From Rotaria macrura (lineage: Eukaryota; Rotifera; Eurotatoria; Philodinida; Philodinidae): a stretch of 64,000 bases of DNA. The first letter of the stretch is position 1. Each line of letters starts with the position of its first letter. Location of the stretch: assembly GCA_900239685.1 (NCBI GenBank), contig OENT01000247.1, positions 88,272 through 152,271 on the forward strand, in the 5' to 3' direction. Below the pieces are notes generated by a model. It ran no database searches. It had not been told where the DNA came from and saw only the letters and a list, made by a program, of their open reading frames with translations. The translations under genes were made by a program, and so were the position numbers. Positions 40,501-55,500 of the stretch are shown piece after piece.

Positions 40501-43500
40501 ATCGTAGTTCAATCGATGCTATTTATATGTAGGATAAAATTACCGTGAAATAAATCGAACATTTTCTTTTATTTGAACTTCGATCAAATTGGACTATTCC
40601 ATCTCAAAGTGATTTTTGAAAAAACTTGGAATTCTGCATCGTACAATATAATACTTGAACAGAGTAAAACATCAACAACAAGAAGTTTTCTAAAGAATGA
40701 TGGCCCCTAAGTGATGATCATCTATGGCAATAGTGACCTATCGTCCAATCAACATAAATATTATGTTGATATGAAAAACTGTTTAGAAAAACCGTGTTAG
40801 AATGAATCTAAAGTTGAATTAGTTTGACTTAAAATGAGAAATTCTGTTGTAGGAAACTAATTTCAAATAAACATGTATTGATATTCATGCCGATGTGTCT
40901 GACTTCTCGTTAGGAATCATGGAACTGAACTTCACGTCTCATTCGTAATCATTGAAATCAAAAATTTAAAATTGTCCATTTCGTTGTCGAGAACGATGAA
41001 CTTTCCTCGATCTTGCTGAGCAGAACGATAGAAGGTAACATGATAGCCTTTAGAATACTGTATTCAAAATTGACGGAAAACACTCACTTAAGTCGAGTGA
41101 CACATATTTTAGAAGGTAAAGAATTTTCGAGAAACCCCTGTCTGTCTGTCTGCATGACGTCAAATGTTCGTCAAAAGTAAAATATTTTAAACTATAAGTT
41201 AATCAACGCAGTTTCTTTTGTTCCGATTCCCAATAGAATATTCGCTGCTGCGTCATTCGAATAGACTACTGTGAGAAAAACTACTGAAAATAAACATCAT
41301 GAATTTTCAAACCGTTTTTCATCCTACTTTCATCACTATCGATTGTTCTCATTAAAACAACAGAGGCTGTATGACTATTCTTGAAGTTCAGATTTCGATC
41401 ATTGTAAATGAGTTAGTGAATTCGGTTACATCGTTACATGAAAAGTTAGATACGTTTATTTGAATGATTACAGATGTGAATTTTGAAATCTTGTTCGATA
41501 GGTTATTTTTCACTTGTTTAACATGACGCTTAATTGATTGATGAGCACTCTCATCATTGTTTTACATGATGATTATCGAGTAAGACGACTCCTAGTTACT
41601 CATAAGCATTGCACATAAATAATTATTCTTACCAGTGTTTGTCTATCGAAGCATTGCTTTGTACGATGCCGCATTGTGAGAACTTTCAGAACGTGTGCAA
41701 CTCGTTTCAAGAATATTTGATTTTCTGAACGTAATAGAATATCCTTCGCTCAAAATATGAGCCTGCGGGGAAATTAAAAATCTGAATAATTTTCATCGTT
41801 TGAAATAAGAGATGGTCATTCACTTTTCTCGCTCTGTAGTATTCGTTTCTTGTTCGTCGAATTGGTTTGAATGTCTACTTTGACGTATATTAATAATTCT
41901 ACTTTTAAACAAATTTTCATTCTCAATATTCCACTTTGTATCGTATAGGGATCGGAAGAAAACGAAACGAAATCGAAAAAACCCTTGAATATATAAATAG
42001 GCTGAGATTCGCGTGTATGGGGGGTAGATGAGAAAATCTTGAATATTGCTAGTATTTCAATTCGGATTACCATTTGATAACTGATGCTTCCTAACTTGAT
42101 GAATTATCATAATTGGTCGGGAGAACATTTACTTGATTCAATACGTTTTCAAACTCAATGAGATGAGCAGAGCCGAAGAGAAATACACTATATAAAGTAC
42201 TGGAATCTAAATAAGTGGCATTTAGCTTGGCTATCGAAGGTTACGTTATTTGTTACCGACGGGATTCTTCACGGACAAGTGAAACATAACGCATATTTTC
42301 GATTTACGCATGCTTTGACTGCTTCTCATGCCTGCAAAGCTTAAATAAGAAACGAACATTTTATCTCCAGTCATGTTCCGATAACATCGCTGAATGCCTT
42401 CGCATACTCTCCTCTCTCTCAAGCCTTTCCTTGTTCATGTTCACGGAGTAATGTGTCTGTTATCGGTTAGAAAAGCGTTGACTTTGAGAACGTTCGACTC
42501 TCAATCTATAAAAACGCGGATCCGTCGTTCATTCCTTATGTTTCTGTTTCCTTCTGTTCACAGATAATCTTGGCAACGAACATAGCTGAAAGTTCAATAA
42601 CAATACCTGATGTTCGATATGGTTTGATAGATGAATATTTTGATTGATGTCTTCGACTGAAATAATCTTTGTTTAGTAATTGATTTTTGCTTGAATAAAG
42701 AATCGGTTTGTGATCCTGAAACCAATTATTCATGTTTACAACTTGTGTGGGCATCGAAAGCCAATTGTGATCAACGGCGAGGTTCGTGCTTCGTTTATTT
42801 TATTTTCATTTTTGAAATTTAAACGAAAACGAAACTTCTTAGGTCGAGCTGGTCGTGTGGCGCATGGAAAATGTTATCGTCTTGTTAAATTACATTTGTA
42901 TAATTCTCTGCCAGCGTATCAAAAGCCCGCGCTTGTAAAAGAATCGCTCGACCGCGTGATTCTTCAAACTAAAAAGTTAAATATCGGTGAGCCAAAGTCT
43001 ATTTTAGCACTTGCATTAGATCCACCCAACATAAACGATATTGAAGTAACAATACTCAAATTAAAAGAAGTATGTTCAATGCGATCTCTTTGTTATTCTA
43101 CAAGGAAAACAATTCTCGTTCGCTTTAAGGTCGGCGCATTAACGCTTTATATGGGTCAAGATGAAATTCGTCCATTTGATGGTGATTTAACGTTTCTCGG
43201 AAAAATCATGGAAGCACTACCTCTTGATATCGAATTATCACGTTTAATTGCATTAGGACATGCATTCGGTTTAGTTTATGAAACTGTGATCATAGCTGCA
43301 TGTTTATCAACGAAAAGTATTTTCAAAATTTATTACAAAGACCGTTTAGCTGCTTATAAGTAATTTAAGTTAAGATTTTAAGTTCTACGACAACTCGTTT
43401 TTCTTTTAGAAGTAAATTTAATTTTGGAGCCGGAACATTTTGTGATTGTCAAGCGTATTTAAATGTATACAAAGTAAGAAAAGGACTAATGAATGCGAAC

Positions 43501-46500
43501 GCAAGCTGATAGAAATGTTTGGGCAAAATCGCCGATAATTTCCCTTTCATTTATCTTTGTTTGGATGCTCTTTTAGAGAGTTCAATGTGAAGAAGTTATT
43601 TCCTCTCTGGTTAACAACCAGGTGACTGACCGGATTAAATAAAGTCCAGGAAAAAAAAGAATTATCATTATATTTGTATCTAGCAAGACAAACTTGAAGT
43701 CTTGTAAAAATTAACTGAACCCTAAAAAGATTCGATTGATTCTCAGACACATTTCCAAGTTGTTTGGTATTTTCGTAAGAAATTTCAACGGGTTTTTGCT
43801 TTGCTGTAGATCTGAGAGTAAACATATTTTTCTTATGAAAGACTATCTCAAAGGAAGTTTAAACTCTTTAGAGCAAAGAGTTCACTTATCCGTGCCTCTC
43901 AACAGACTGGCACACTTTCTTTTATAGAAGAATCACGGCTATAGATCACTAGACTCTCGTATGAATACATCAACTGTTTCCGTACTGCAGATCAATAGAA
44001 TTAACTTTAAAAAGCAACATAATAAATGAATGGATCCCAAAGTATGTCGAAGCAAATTATTCTTTTGTGATCAGTAACTATAACTGTATTGTGTTTGTCA
44101 TTCTGACCAGACAAGGATTATGCTCACAACTTTTAAGAATATACAGTGATTAAAGTCGTCTCATGAATGTTCAATCGTCTACCTTTGAAAGAAAAATATT
44201 TTCTCAAGCGTTTGATCATTCTAGTCTTGATGTTTTAGTTATGAATGAAATTCTCATTTTCTTTTTGCTCTGGTTTAAGAAATCATAAGATAGTAATTTA
44301 AATCCAAGAATTTCTATTTAAGATGTGACAATGCGCATGAGCAGATCTCGGATAAAATTAAACTCATGCCGTAAGTCGTACTCTCTGCTGTTCGCTAACT
44401 TGTGAGATGTTCAAGCTGTTTTCTTGTATAATGATGATCATCATGCGGGCTAGTCTCCACCGTCCTCATGGGTGAGATAAACGGAATATTCCGGAGTTCA
44501 GCAGTGTCCGAGACAAGTCTCTTCTCATGAACAATACAAAAACAAAACAATCAGAAAAGTTCAGCATGGATTTTCAGTCCCAAGGTTCATATCGAAATGA
44601 GCGGATCTCAACCGGAGTGTGTGTACCAGACACATTGAGCATCTCTCATCACTCTTCAGTTTGAATAGACTAATGCAATCGAATTCCATTGATGCTTAAA
44701 TTTAAGGCACAATCAGAAATTCTACAAATCATGAAAACAAAACTTTTCGCGTTATAATTGACTATAGATTTAGAGCAAGGATCTGTCTTTTACCCGTCTA
44801 TTCTGAACTTTTTCTTTGATTCCGAGAATATTCTTTTAGTAATTTATTTAAACTTGATCATGCTTCTAACGAGAAATATATTCTTGTTCTCTTAGACAAG
44901 TTCATCGGCAATGAGAAAATGTTTCTGCACAAAAGTTGTTTAACGTTCAGGTGTTTTTATAAGCCCAATGCATCAGATGTACATTGAAATCCTTTCTGAG
45001 AGTCTACGACGGAGGTGAGAGTCTACGACGGAGGAGCACAATATTTAAGTCATTTTCATTGATAAAGTTTAAGAAAATAATTCATCATCTATGTAGTCAC
45101 GCACAACACTCAAATATGATTATAAATAAGAATTTTCACTACAGTCTTTTCACATTTACAGCAGTTCAACGACTAGATCTTTTAAATAGGAAACATTAGC
45201 CGTAGACTTTTTCCTCTAAGACTTCAAATGGGTGTGGTTCTTAACACATTATATTGAATATTGTTTTCATCATTGCGCTTCACATCAATGAATCTAAAAC
45301 TTAACTGTCAACAACACAGATTGTACTACCTAGTCAGGTTACCAACTTGCGCATTTCATGAAATGCACCGTTTTTCGTCGCACATAGCTTTCATGCGCAC
45401 GTTCTAATGTTTGTTCAGATTGAATTTTTTGTTAAAGTGAAGAAGAACTGTGTTTTGTCAAATATCCGATGGTTTTGTAGTTCTGTCCGCTTTTAAATCC
45501 CATACTTTCTAATTGATCAATGCGCTGGACAAAGATCTCGACTAACTCAAAATACATGCTGCATATTAGAAACGTCGTTCGCAGAAACCGTCCGTCCTCA
45601 GCTATATTTATATTTCTCTTTTCAACCCTTGTCGCTAGTGGATGTTTTTATTCATCTATGTAAATAACGGATTTGTTTTAGACATGGCTTTATCATGAAA
45701 GTAATCAACAATTTCGAACAGCTGACGCTGAACGTCGTTGGGCACAATTACATAATGTTGATATAAAACGTTTGCGTGAAGTTCATTTAGTTATTGATGA
45801 ATTACGAAATCGTCTACGTCCATTTCATATATTTGTACCACGTGACGTTGAATCGGATCAAATGCAAAGAAGAAGGAATCCGATGTTTTTCCAGCAGAAC
45901 TTATTAAATCTTAAAGTTGTTTTCGACGATTAAATTCAACGGTTTTGTTTTTATTGAATTATTCATTTAGATTATAATTGCTGGTGCTTTTTATCCAAAT
46001 TTTTATATTCGAGAACCGATCGAATCGGAAGCTGTCGATCGAGAATTATCATCCAAAGATCCTTTTCGAACAATCATGGTAAATCTTCGTCCATCCACTT
46101 TTCTTTTCTAATCCTTCTAAACTCAAACGACAGTTTATTCTAGTTTTTTTCAATATTTCCCCCTCGCCCACTACAGAGTTTGATCATTCCGATTCTTTGG
46201 AAGATATTTGCTACAAAAATTTCACTAGTTAAGCAAATTTTTACCAAGAAAAATGTTAGTAGAACGAATCTGAATTATAAATATCACTCGCTAACATCCA
46301 TTTTCAACCACGGTTAACTTTTAATCTGAAATTGACATTCTTGTAAATAATATTTCAACTTATCGAACATTAATTATAGTCGAATGGTGAAATGATCTGT
46401 GCACGTTCGAACTTAAAGCTCTAAAACTGTTTTAGGTTAAATAAATAAAACAGTTCAACAATAGACCAACAGCTTTACTATGTAAAGTACAGATGACGTC

Positions 46501-49500
46501 TGAAAAATGTTCTTTCCACATTTGTATTCTCTATGACAGCACAATCGTGGAAATTTTCCAAAGCCGTTAGTGCTTTCTCTATTCTTTTGTGATCTGATAA
46601 ATATTTTCAAATGCAATAAGAAAACAGGAAGTGTCACAAATAGAAAAATGAAAGGTACCAGTCAATTTCTTCGCATTAGTGAAAGTGATGAACTAATAAA
46701 ATTATCTTGTGGAAGATTCCACGTATAACTCAATCAGAGCTCCGAGTAGGATGGGATGGGACGAGAAATTCGTCCCATGGGACAAATTTTCTTCATCTGT
46801 CCCATCCCATCCCATGGAATTCAAAAGTCGGCCCATCCAATCCCATCGATTTAAGGATCGGCCCATCGTATCCCATGGGACGAATTTCAAAAAGTTTTCG
46901 TCCCATCCCATCCCATGGGATTTGAAAGTCATCCCATCCCATCCCATCTTGTCCCATGGGATTTTCATGCAATATAAAATTCTATCAGCTTATCAAATAA
47001 ATTCAAAATTTTCATATTGCTGAAAACTCTTTTATTTTATTTTTTCACTTTTCAAATACAATCTATTTTAACAAATAGAAGAAGAATTAGCTTAAGTTNA
47101 ACTGTTCTGAAGCTATACGGTTATATCGTGAAGCTGAGCGCAGAAAAGAAATCTTATTTTCTTTATGAGATTTAGAGGTATATTTAGATTCTCGAAAAAG
47201 GAAATTATCGAAATTTTGCAAGTTTCCGCCAACGCGATAAATGCTCAGTAGTGCATCAAGCAAAACTTTTAGAGGTATTGGAAATTTCAAATATTTCAGT
47301 AATTTCGGACACAAGATGATTTTTGGAAGCACCGAAAAATTCAGAACGGAAACAGTTGGAATTTTTGAAGCTTCCAAAATTTTTTTTGGAAGCCTAAACA
47401 TTGATGGAGATTCATGAGATTTTTGCGATAAAAGGACCCATCATGATGATCCAGGAATGGATTCATGATCGAAGAACAACCCTCAATAGAAAACAAGAAC
47501 GAAAAATGAGATTGGCTCTTGTCAATGTCTACGAACATCATCTTTTATACAAAAAATATCATAATCGAAAAATCGATATAATCGTCCCATGGGACGAATC
47601 TTTCATCCCATCCCATCCCATGGATCCATTTTTCGTCCCAAGTCGTCCCATGGGACATTCAAGACAAAAAATTTGTCCCATCCCATCCCATCGATCCGTG
47701 TTTCGTCCCAACACGTCCCATGGGATATTTAGGAGAAGTAATTTCGTCCCATGGGATGGGATGGGACGGGATGGGATTGTCCCATCCCATTCGGAGCTCT
47801 GAACTCAATAGTTCGCGTACAACTATGGCAAAAAGAATAGAAGAAACCATTATTTCTTCCCAACGATTATATATTTGACAAAGAGATTACGCTACGTAGA
47901 TGCAATTTGAGCATTGTTTTTATTTAGTCTGTTCAGCTTCTTTTTGGATGTACAGTGTTGAGTGCAGTCTGAGTTACGATACGATTAAATAATACGAGCG
48001 CCGGCCATCTTTTTATTATTGGTAAGATCTTCAACTTGACAAGAACATGTTTCGTGCTCTTGAATCTGCTGTTGCGAGTACTTTCCATACAGTTCATCCA
48101 TCAATGACACATTCGGCAATGCTTCATTTGATGTGAGAATCACAGAGACATCCCTTGACTCACTCTAAAAAATCTGAAATATCTTTCAGACAGAACAAGA
48201 GCAGTAAAGTGTTTCCAAAAGCTTTATTTTTGGCAATGACTCATCGGAAGAGTTAGGACATACGATTTAATGTGCTTGGAAAATAGTGAAAATGAATCAT
48301 TTTTTGTAAGAAGTGCCTTTCAATGCTTAAACTTTGTTTTTTGTTACTTTTTGTAATTCTAGTAATCTAGATTTTCGAATCAGTAGTAATGATGATAATC
48401 AGAATCCAATGCAGATTGACTAAAAGAGTTCGGCAAATTATTCTCGTACGGTTAGTCTTCACTCGTCATGACTGCAGCTTTTACGCATTCACCAGGGTTG
48501 ACTAAACGATAATTCATCAGCATGTGCATTCGGCTGAGTGCAGATCTAGTCGAAAGGTCGAAGAAAGACAAGAATCCAGATTTAACATGGCCTAGATTTC
48601 ATCGAGGATTTCTCATGTCGATTTGTTCAACAGAAGAACGAACGCTTTTCTTTGTCGTCTGTCTTATAATTTGTATTTAATACAAATATAATCCCATAGA
48701 ATAGTAAATGTCCCTTTCTAGTCATAAATAGTTTACAGTTATGATGCGAGAAGACCGGCAAGTTTTAAGTTCGATAAACATTTTCCTGTCGCCTGATCGA
48801 ACACTGATGATTCTCGAGGGATAGAAATTCATGGGAACGTACTCGTCAGTTTTGTGACAACTGCATCAAACAACCGCCTAGAAGATAATTTACTAACATC
48901 AAACTGTAGTTGAGAACTTCAACTAAACTAATTGTCATTATTTTTCGATTTTTTTCTAATTATAAATTGTCGTTCAAAATATATCAGTGACTGGTGTTTG
49001 TTTACATTACTTTTCCGAAATCGATCCCATTTATCAATGGAGAATATATAAAACCTTCCGTTCAATGTTGAACACATCTAGTTGATATGAATTAGACAGA
49101 ACGAATAGTTTAGTATAAATTCATTATAATGCTCAACTAAAATGTTTTTGTTTAGCTTCGAAATGTTCCAATCAATGAAGGCATTCTGTATCGAGGTCAA
49201 ATTGAACAACAACTTAAAGCACTAGTCGATGCTGAAGACATGAAAATAACATTCGAAAATACAAAGTATAAAAGTCGAAATCGATTCGTTCTCATACATA
49301 TATATATATATTGCATTTGTTCAGAGTCCTTGTTGAATTTGCTTCACAACATTCAACTCGTCAAATAGTAAATCCATCGGAATTGCCAATTGATCAAATA
49401 GTTACATCAGCAACATCACATACAAATATTTTACCAGCTGTTTATTTTGCTGTTAAAGCCAGGTAGATGAAAGCATCTCTTATTTTAGTTAGTCTCTGTC

Positions 49501-52500
49501 TTGTCGAGCGACAGCTGTTCTTAATCCAACTGCCAATAGTGAGCATCTCAATTCTCTGAACTTGAACATTAAATTATTGTTCTCATTGCTATTAGTATTT
49601 GTTTTGCATGAGAGAGGATAAGTTTGTGTGTCCATGTTGGAGAGCTCTTTTGGGTCTAAACATGTCTTGACTCCGGGCCTTATCAGCAGTAAACTGGGAA
49701 ACCACTGTGATAGTTCAACTATTATCCTAGCGGAAACCGAAACGTTTTCAAAATATTTCCTTTAATATCTCCATCTTCTATATTTGTCCCGCCAAACTAT
49801 GTATTCATAGTGATTCAAATAAAAGTTGAAATCTTCATTTTGCAGAAGACTTTTTCAATTGAAACTAACGTAAATGGGAAGCAGATAAATGTGAACAGAA
49901 TTATAATAGAAGTTCATCTCAACGAACGCAGCATCCCATCCTAATGAACTAGAGGTCATTGCAGCATCGAACATGTCTTAAATCGAGGCCCTTATTTGAT
50001 GCAGAGAATTCTTAGTCCATGTTAATAGACGATCGACAAATAAATGATTGAAATTCTGTGTATTTTAGAATGACAAATCATAAAATAATTTTACAAACAT
50101 TTGAACGATCAGCAGCTCTACAACGCGTTGAGCGTCTTCGTTTGTATATGTCTCGTGGAGAAATGCAAAATGATATGTTACATCATGAAAGAGATTTATT
50201 TGAAGAACATCGTGATGCTTTACTTCGTTTAGCTCAACGGCAAAGTAAATATGAATCTTCTTTCTTTTTTTGAAACAGGATCGAATGGAAGTATGTGTCT
50301 AATAGAAATGCAGTCCTACATAGTCGAGTCTAAGTCTAAAAACTGTTAATAAGTCGACTATCAATGTGAAAATTCTTTGGCCCGATAGGTTTGTGTGCTG
50401 ACCCATCATTTTTCGGTTAGCCTCCAACTCGCTATCGATGAATGGAAATCTTATTCTCGATCATAGACAAGTATGATAGGCAACTAGACGTTTAACATCA
50501 CTAGCAGGTCATTGCTGCTCAGATAGATTGTCATGCTCCTATTTTCACAGATGTCTTGTCATAGATCGAGACAGCATATTCGCTATCAAAGATAAGTATT
50601 TTTTCTATGTAACGAACCTATCAGGTTCTATGTGTGAAAAATGTGAGTTAGTTGTTCCCTTGATTTTCAGTGTGTCTACGAAAAATTCTACTGTATTTAG
50701 ACTTTTGACAAACCCATCAGATAGCGCATGGTACGTATCGACTTTGTTCCACATGTTAAACTGTCCACCGATTCGCAGAAATACTAAGAAGTATATATTC
50801 AACCTTGAGCATAGTAGAAACTGCTTTCAACAACTTGTTAATAGTGGCTGCTAACAATTGACAATTAGTCCACAGCGTGGCAACTGGTAGTAGATTTTCT
50901 AAACTGATGCTGAACCAACCGGTGGATTGCCATGAATATCACGTAACTTGGACTCGCAACACAAACTATCGAGCAATTTCGTCTCATCACAAAGTAGCCT
51001 TTGCGAAAGATGATTATCCACAGACAATCAGAGACATAGTAAAACGTTAGACCTTGTCTTCCGAGTTGGCTCCGAAAACAGTGAAAAACCTTCCTATTGA
51101 TTAGGGGTGCAACAAATCCAAGGCCTTGGGATTTGGTGCAAATAGATTTGGATTTGTTCTTGACTGAGATTTGGATTTGGGTTTGGGCTTGGTCTTAAAT
51201 TGTCCAAATCTAATGAGAATTTTTAATATTAAGTCTTAGAAGGGAGAGAAGAGTATTAATTCTTAGAGGCTGATATAAAATTGTTTAGATTTGGTATAGA
51301 TTTGGGTTTGGGTTTGGATTTGTATCTTAGATTTGGATTTGGGATTTGGTCGGTATCATTATGGGTAGGGTTTGGGTTGGATTTGTGTTTGGGATTTGGA
51401 TTTGGGATTGAGATTTGGTTTCAATGTAGCACGACTACAAAATTTGACTGATGTTAGATCGGAAACAAATCCCAAGTCCAAATCCAAATCTAAGACTCAA
51501 ACTCAAACCCAAATCCAAGTCCAAGTCCAAACCCCAAATTCCAAACGTATCACCAATCCAGAATCCCAAATCTAAGCTGAAAAAAGTAATATAAACAATC
51601 CTGTGATCCCAATATAGACGAAATCCACAGCTAGGAACTCAGTTCTAACTATACCCCAAATCCAGAAACCAAAACCAAATCCAAGTCCAAACCTCAGAGA
51701 TTTGGTAACAAATCCCAAATCCATTAAAGATTTGTTGCACCCCTACTATTGATACTCGTTTAAGCTGCATACAAAAAATTTCCAAGTCTAAAAGAGCCTC
51801 GCTCACTTTTTCTCGCCAACCAGCTCGCACTTTGGAGAGGATCTATTTTTGTACACTATATAGTTGCACTTAGCTATGCACAATACAGGTCTCACATCTA
51901 TCGAGAGCATCTTAGTTTTAATTCGCATCACATAAAACTGGCATAGACGTGTCACATGTTACTAGTAGAAGACAAACAATTACGTTACAGTGTTCTATAA
52001 TATATCTTCGACGAGACGATATAATACGAAATAGAAGTAAAGATGTAATAAATTACAATGATGAAGCCTAGTTTCAGTTTGTTTCGATCATAGAATTGGA
52101 CAACGAAGTGACTTGATGCAAGACACGAAGTATATTTTTATAAATATTTAGTTAGTAAAAAACAGTTGACTTCACGTTTATTTTTAATGGAGATTGTCAT
52201 CGATATCATTGAAAATAATTTAATATGTAAAAATGAATATTTCTGTGATTCGTTTTTTTGGAAAACATAAGGCAAAATCTAGATTGATCATCTACTGTCA
52301 CTCGCAGTGGTTTTGCTACCCCCCGTCATTCCTCGCACCGACCCAACTGTTAGAAATAATCGAAAGTCTTGTCTTTCGTTAACTCCATGTCCAACCAGAC
52401 ATGATGATTAAAGTGAAAATGTGCACTTTATTCATTGACAGATTATACTAATACTTTTTTTGAGCAACCTATTCATTTTAGCGACAATTTATTCGTTGCC

Positions 52501-55500
52501 GCAGCACAAATTACCCGATATAAAATGTCAATATTTAACGATAAATATTTCAAGTGTCGTCGATGTAAATCATTTTTGGGCTCAATACGTTGATCGTGAA
52601 ACGAACGCACAAATGAAACAAATAAACGATATTCTGTCACGTTCATTAACTGCTCTTGCACCGTCATCTGTTGAAGTTGGTATGATGTGTGCTGCACCAT
52701 TTGTTATTTGTCCACCAAGAGCAACAACGCCAAGTAATAATAACAGTCAACCTATAAAACGGCATCAATATTACCGAGCACGAGTTACACATAGAATCGA
52801 TAATGTTACTGTTGAAGTATTTTTTGTTGATTGGGGAAATACCGAACAAGTATCTGTTGATCAACGTAAGTTGTACGTCAAACAAATCAAATCGTTTAAA
52901 TGTTTTCTTCTAATTTTCAGTACGTGTCCTTGAACCATCGCTTTTGAAAATTGCTCCAATCGCGTTTGAATGCCAACTATGGTCAATTCGACCAAACATA
53001 GCTCGCTATCCGTTAAATAATTGGCCACCTCAAGCATTGAATTATGTTTGTACACTGATTCTCGAACGACAAGTTGAAGCTAAAATAAAGGCTGTGGCAA
53101 GAAATATTGTTAAATGCGATATTCTATTAGATATACCAACAAGCCGAAATCATGCTAGTCAAAATCAAAGTCAGAATCATCAGCAACGATCTAACGAAAT
53201 AGGACGAACAACACTTCGACAAACTTTAATTAATAAAGGGTTTGCTGAAGCAGCTAATGAAGAACATATTTTTGAGGTAATTTTTTTCTATTCGATACAA
53301 TTTATTCAGTTCGAAACATTGGATTCGTTTATTTCTCATGATTATACCTGTGCACGAGCAGAAGTTAATGTCTGTATGATTCATGCGAGGTTTTCGTGCT
53401 TCTCTCTCGACTTCTTGAGCCTCAACAAGTGTACTAGGAGAAAAATTATCCGACACATTTTCATGGTGATGAAAATAACCTATGATAAACATCCGTGCTT
53501 ACATCGTTTAAACTCTGTCTAGACTCTAAACTTTTACCCTGTATAGTGCGGTCTCCGGTTTCTCTGGAAGAAAACTAATCTTATTATCGATGCTAGTAGA
53601 TGGGGTGATCATCTATATGAAAAAAAAGATCTGAAATGCTATGAACTGAAAAAATCTCTACCTTCGATATACTCTTATCATGAGATTAAAATAGAACGAT
53701 CGATTAAAGACTTATGTGATAATATAGATGAACGTTCAGAGTCTAAAAGGGTCGAATGAATCAAAAACACATTTTCACGGTTTTGATTCATACATTTATG
53801 GAAGAGTTTTTAAAAGACTCCAATGATTTATCATCAATTTCCAGTAGTCAATTTAATTCGTTTTCAGCCAAGCAACAGCAATGAGATGTTTCTTTTCGGT
53901 TCAGAAGAGCATGCCATTACATATATATATATATATATTCCAAAGACGAAAATCTTAAAATAACTTCAATAAATATGTTTATAAAATTAAGTAGATATTT
54001 ATTTGAAACTATTTTCTCGTATCGATATTTGATGTTAAAATAATTCGCTTTCATTTATACGAGATTGAACACTTCGAGGAGAAAATTCAGAAGGCCCTTT
54101 TCTAATACGAAACAACAATTTTCGAGTGATCATAACACTGAAAGGACTGATTTTATCACAAATGATTAGTTTCCAGTAGAGGGAATTCAACTAATTGCTT
54201 GAAATTCTAGTTTGAATTCATCTATTTCATGTTCACCATGAAGTATCTGATATATTAAAAGAAGTCATAATTAGAAATGTAAGCCGATGGGTTCATTGCT
54301 GCGACTACGCACGTTTTCGATAGTCTACTGGATATTCTTCTATAATAGTTTTAAGAGTTTTTTCAAGATGAAAATGGTGCACAATTAACTTTCCCATGAG
54401 CCGAGAGATAGACGATGTAAAGGCAAAAGAAATAAAATCTCGCTTCCGTTTGATCGGAATCATATCATTCAAAATCTGATCAAGTTTAACCACCTCTAGG
54501 GGGGATTAAATCCCTTTGCTTTAAGTTCTTATATTTGGAAGTTCAAATCTTTGAATTCTACCAAAAACTACTTATGTATAAGAAAAAAATGCACAGAGAA
54601 TCATTTTTGAATGTGTCATTCTTTTATTGAGCTGACGATAGGTTGGTTTGCAGTTGCAAAACTAGAACTCACTTTATGTCAATCGATTTCAAATCATTAG
54701 AAGTCTGTTGAAAGTATATCTTGGTCCGGGTACCCTATCAACAATTGGTCAAATCTTGACATCTGAGAGTATTTCAATTTTCCTCTAGTGCTATTTATAT
54801 AAACATACAGAATCAAAGACGAGTTCGATCATTATAGAACAGTTGATTGTACTTGATAACAACTGGCAGAATTGAGAATCAGTGTCGTTATTAGTAAGAA
54901 ACGTTTTTCGTAGTAAAAATTGATTCAGTAATTTCTGAATCTACTGAGAGAAACATGAGCTTTCCAAGAAGTAAAGATGTCTTTTCATGGAAGAAAGGGT
55001 TTCTATCCACTCTTCGACATTGATCAGATTTGAGAAACAGAAAGAAATTAGATGGATCTTGATTCACTTGCTTCTTTATGTAAAGTTAAACGCTGGCAAC
55101 GGTATTCATTTTATAAAAATATTTTCTGACTACGGGCCTACTTTTAGTCGAATTCAAATACTTAAAGTCGTTCCTGTGCACAAAATTACTTTTCATAAAA
55201 ATAATACTCTTCAATACCGAATGTAAAGTGTCGAAAGTTTTCAAAATGTGTACGATATTTTTCTTTAACCAATACACACAGGCTCTTACCCTTCTTGGTA
55301 CATTCACGCTAAATAATTATTTCGTCATCAAAAAGGAAATCAGTTCAGGCTCGTCTCAACATTTGTGTGCAAGAGAAGATTTTTCTGTCTAAACCCTAAA
55401 TAATCGAGTAAACACGCTCGGTAACAATGGTTACGATCTCAGAACTATGTTGTTCATCTTTATCATCGAGTCTCGACAATATTGAATGCTAATAATATTG

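Noticed and set aside
40470..40530. tRNA-like A-box TAGCTCAATAGG followed by GTTCAATCG in TDRD9 intron 4
   Set aside because: The two boxes are too close to leave an anticodon arm, and no acceptor stem can be drawn.
46702..47850. Several open frames rich in Pro-Ser-His and Gly-Trp-Asp repeats
   Set aside because: They read the ATGGGATGGGAC arrays of the MITE in all frames and both strands; there is no independent coding evidence.
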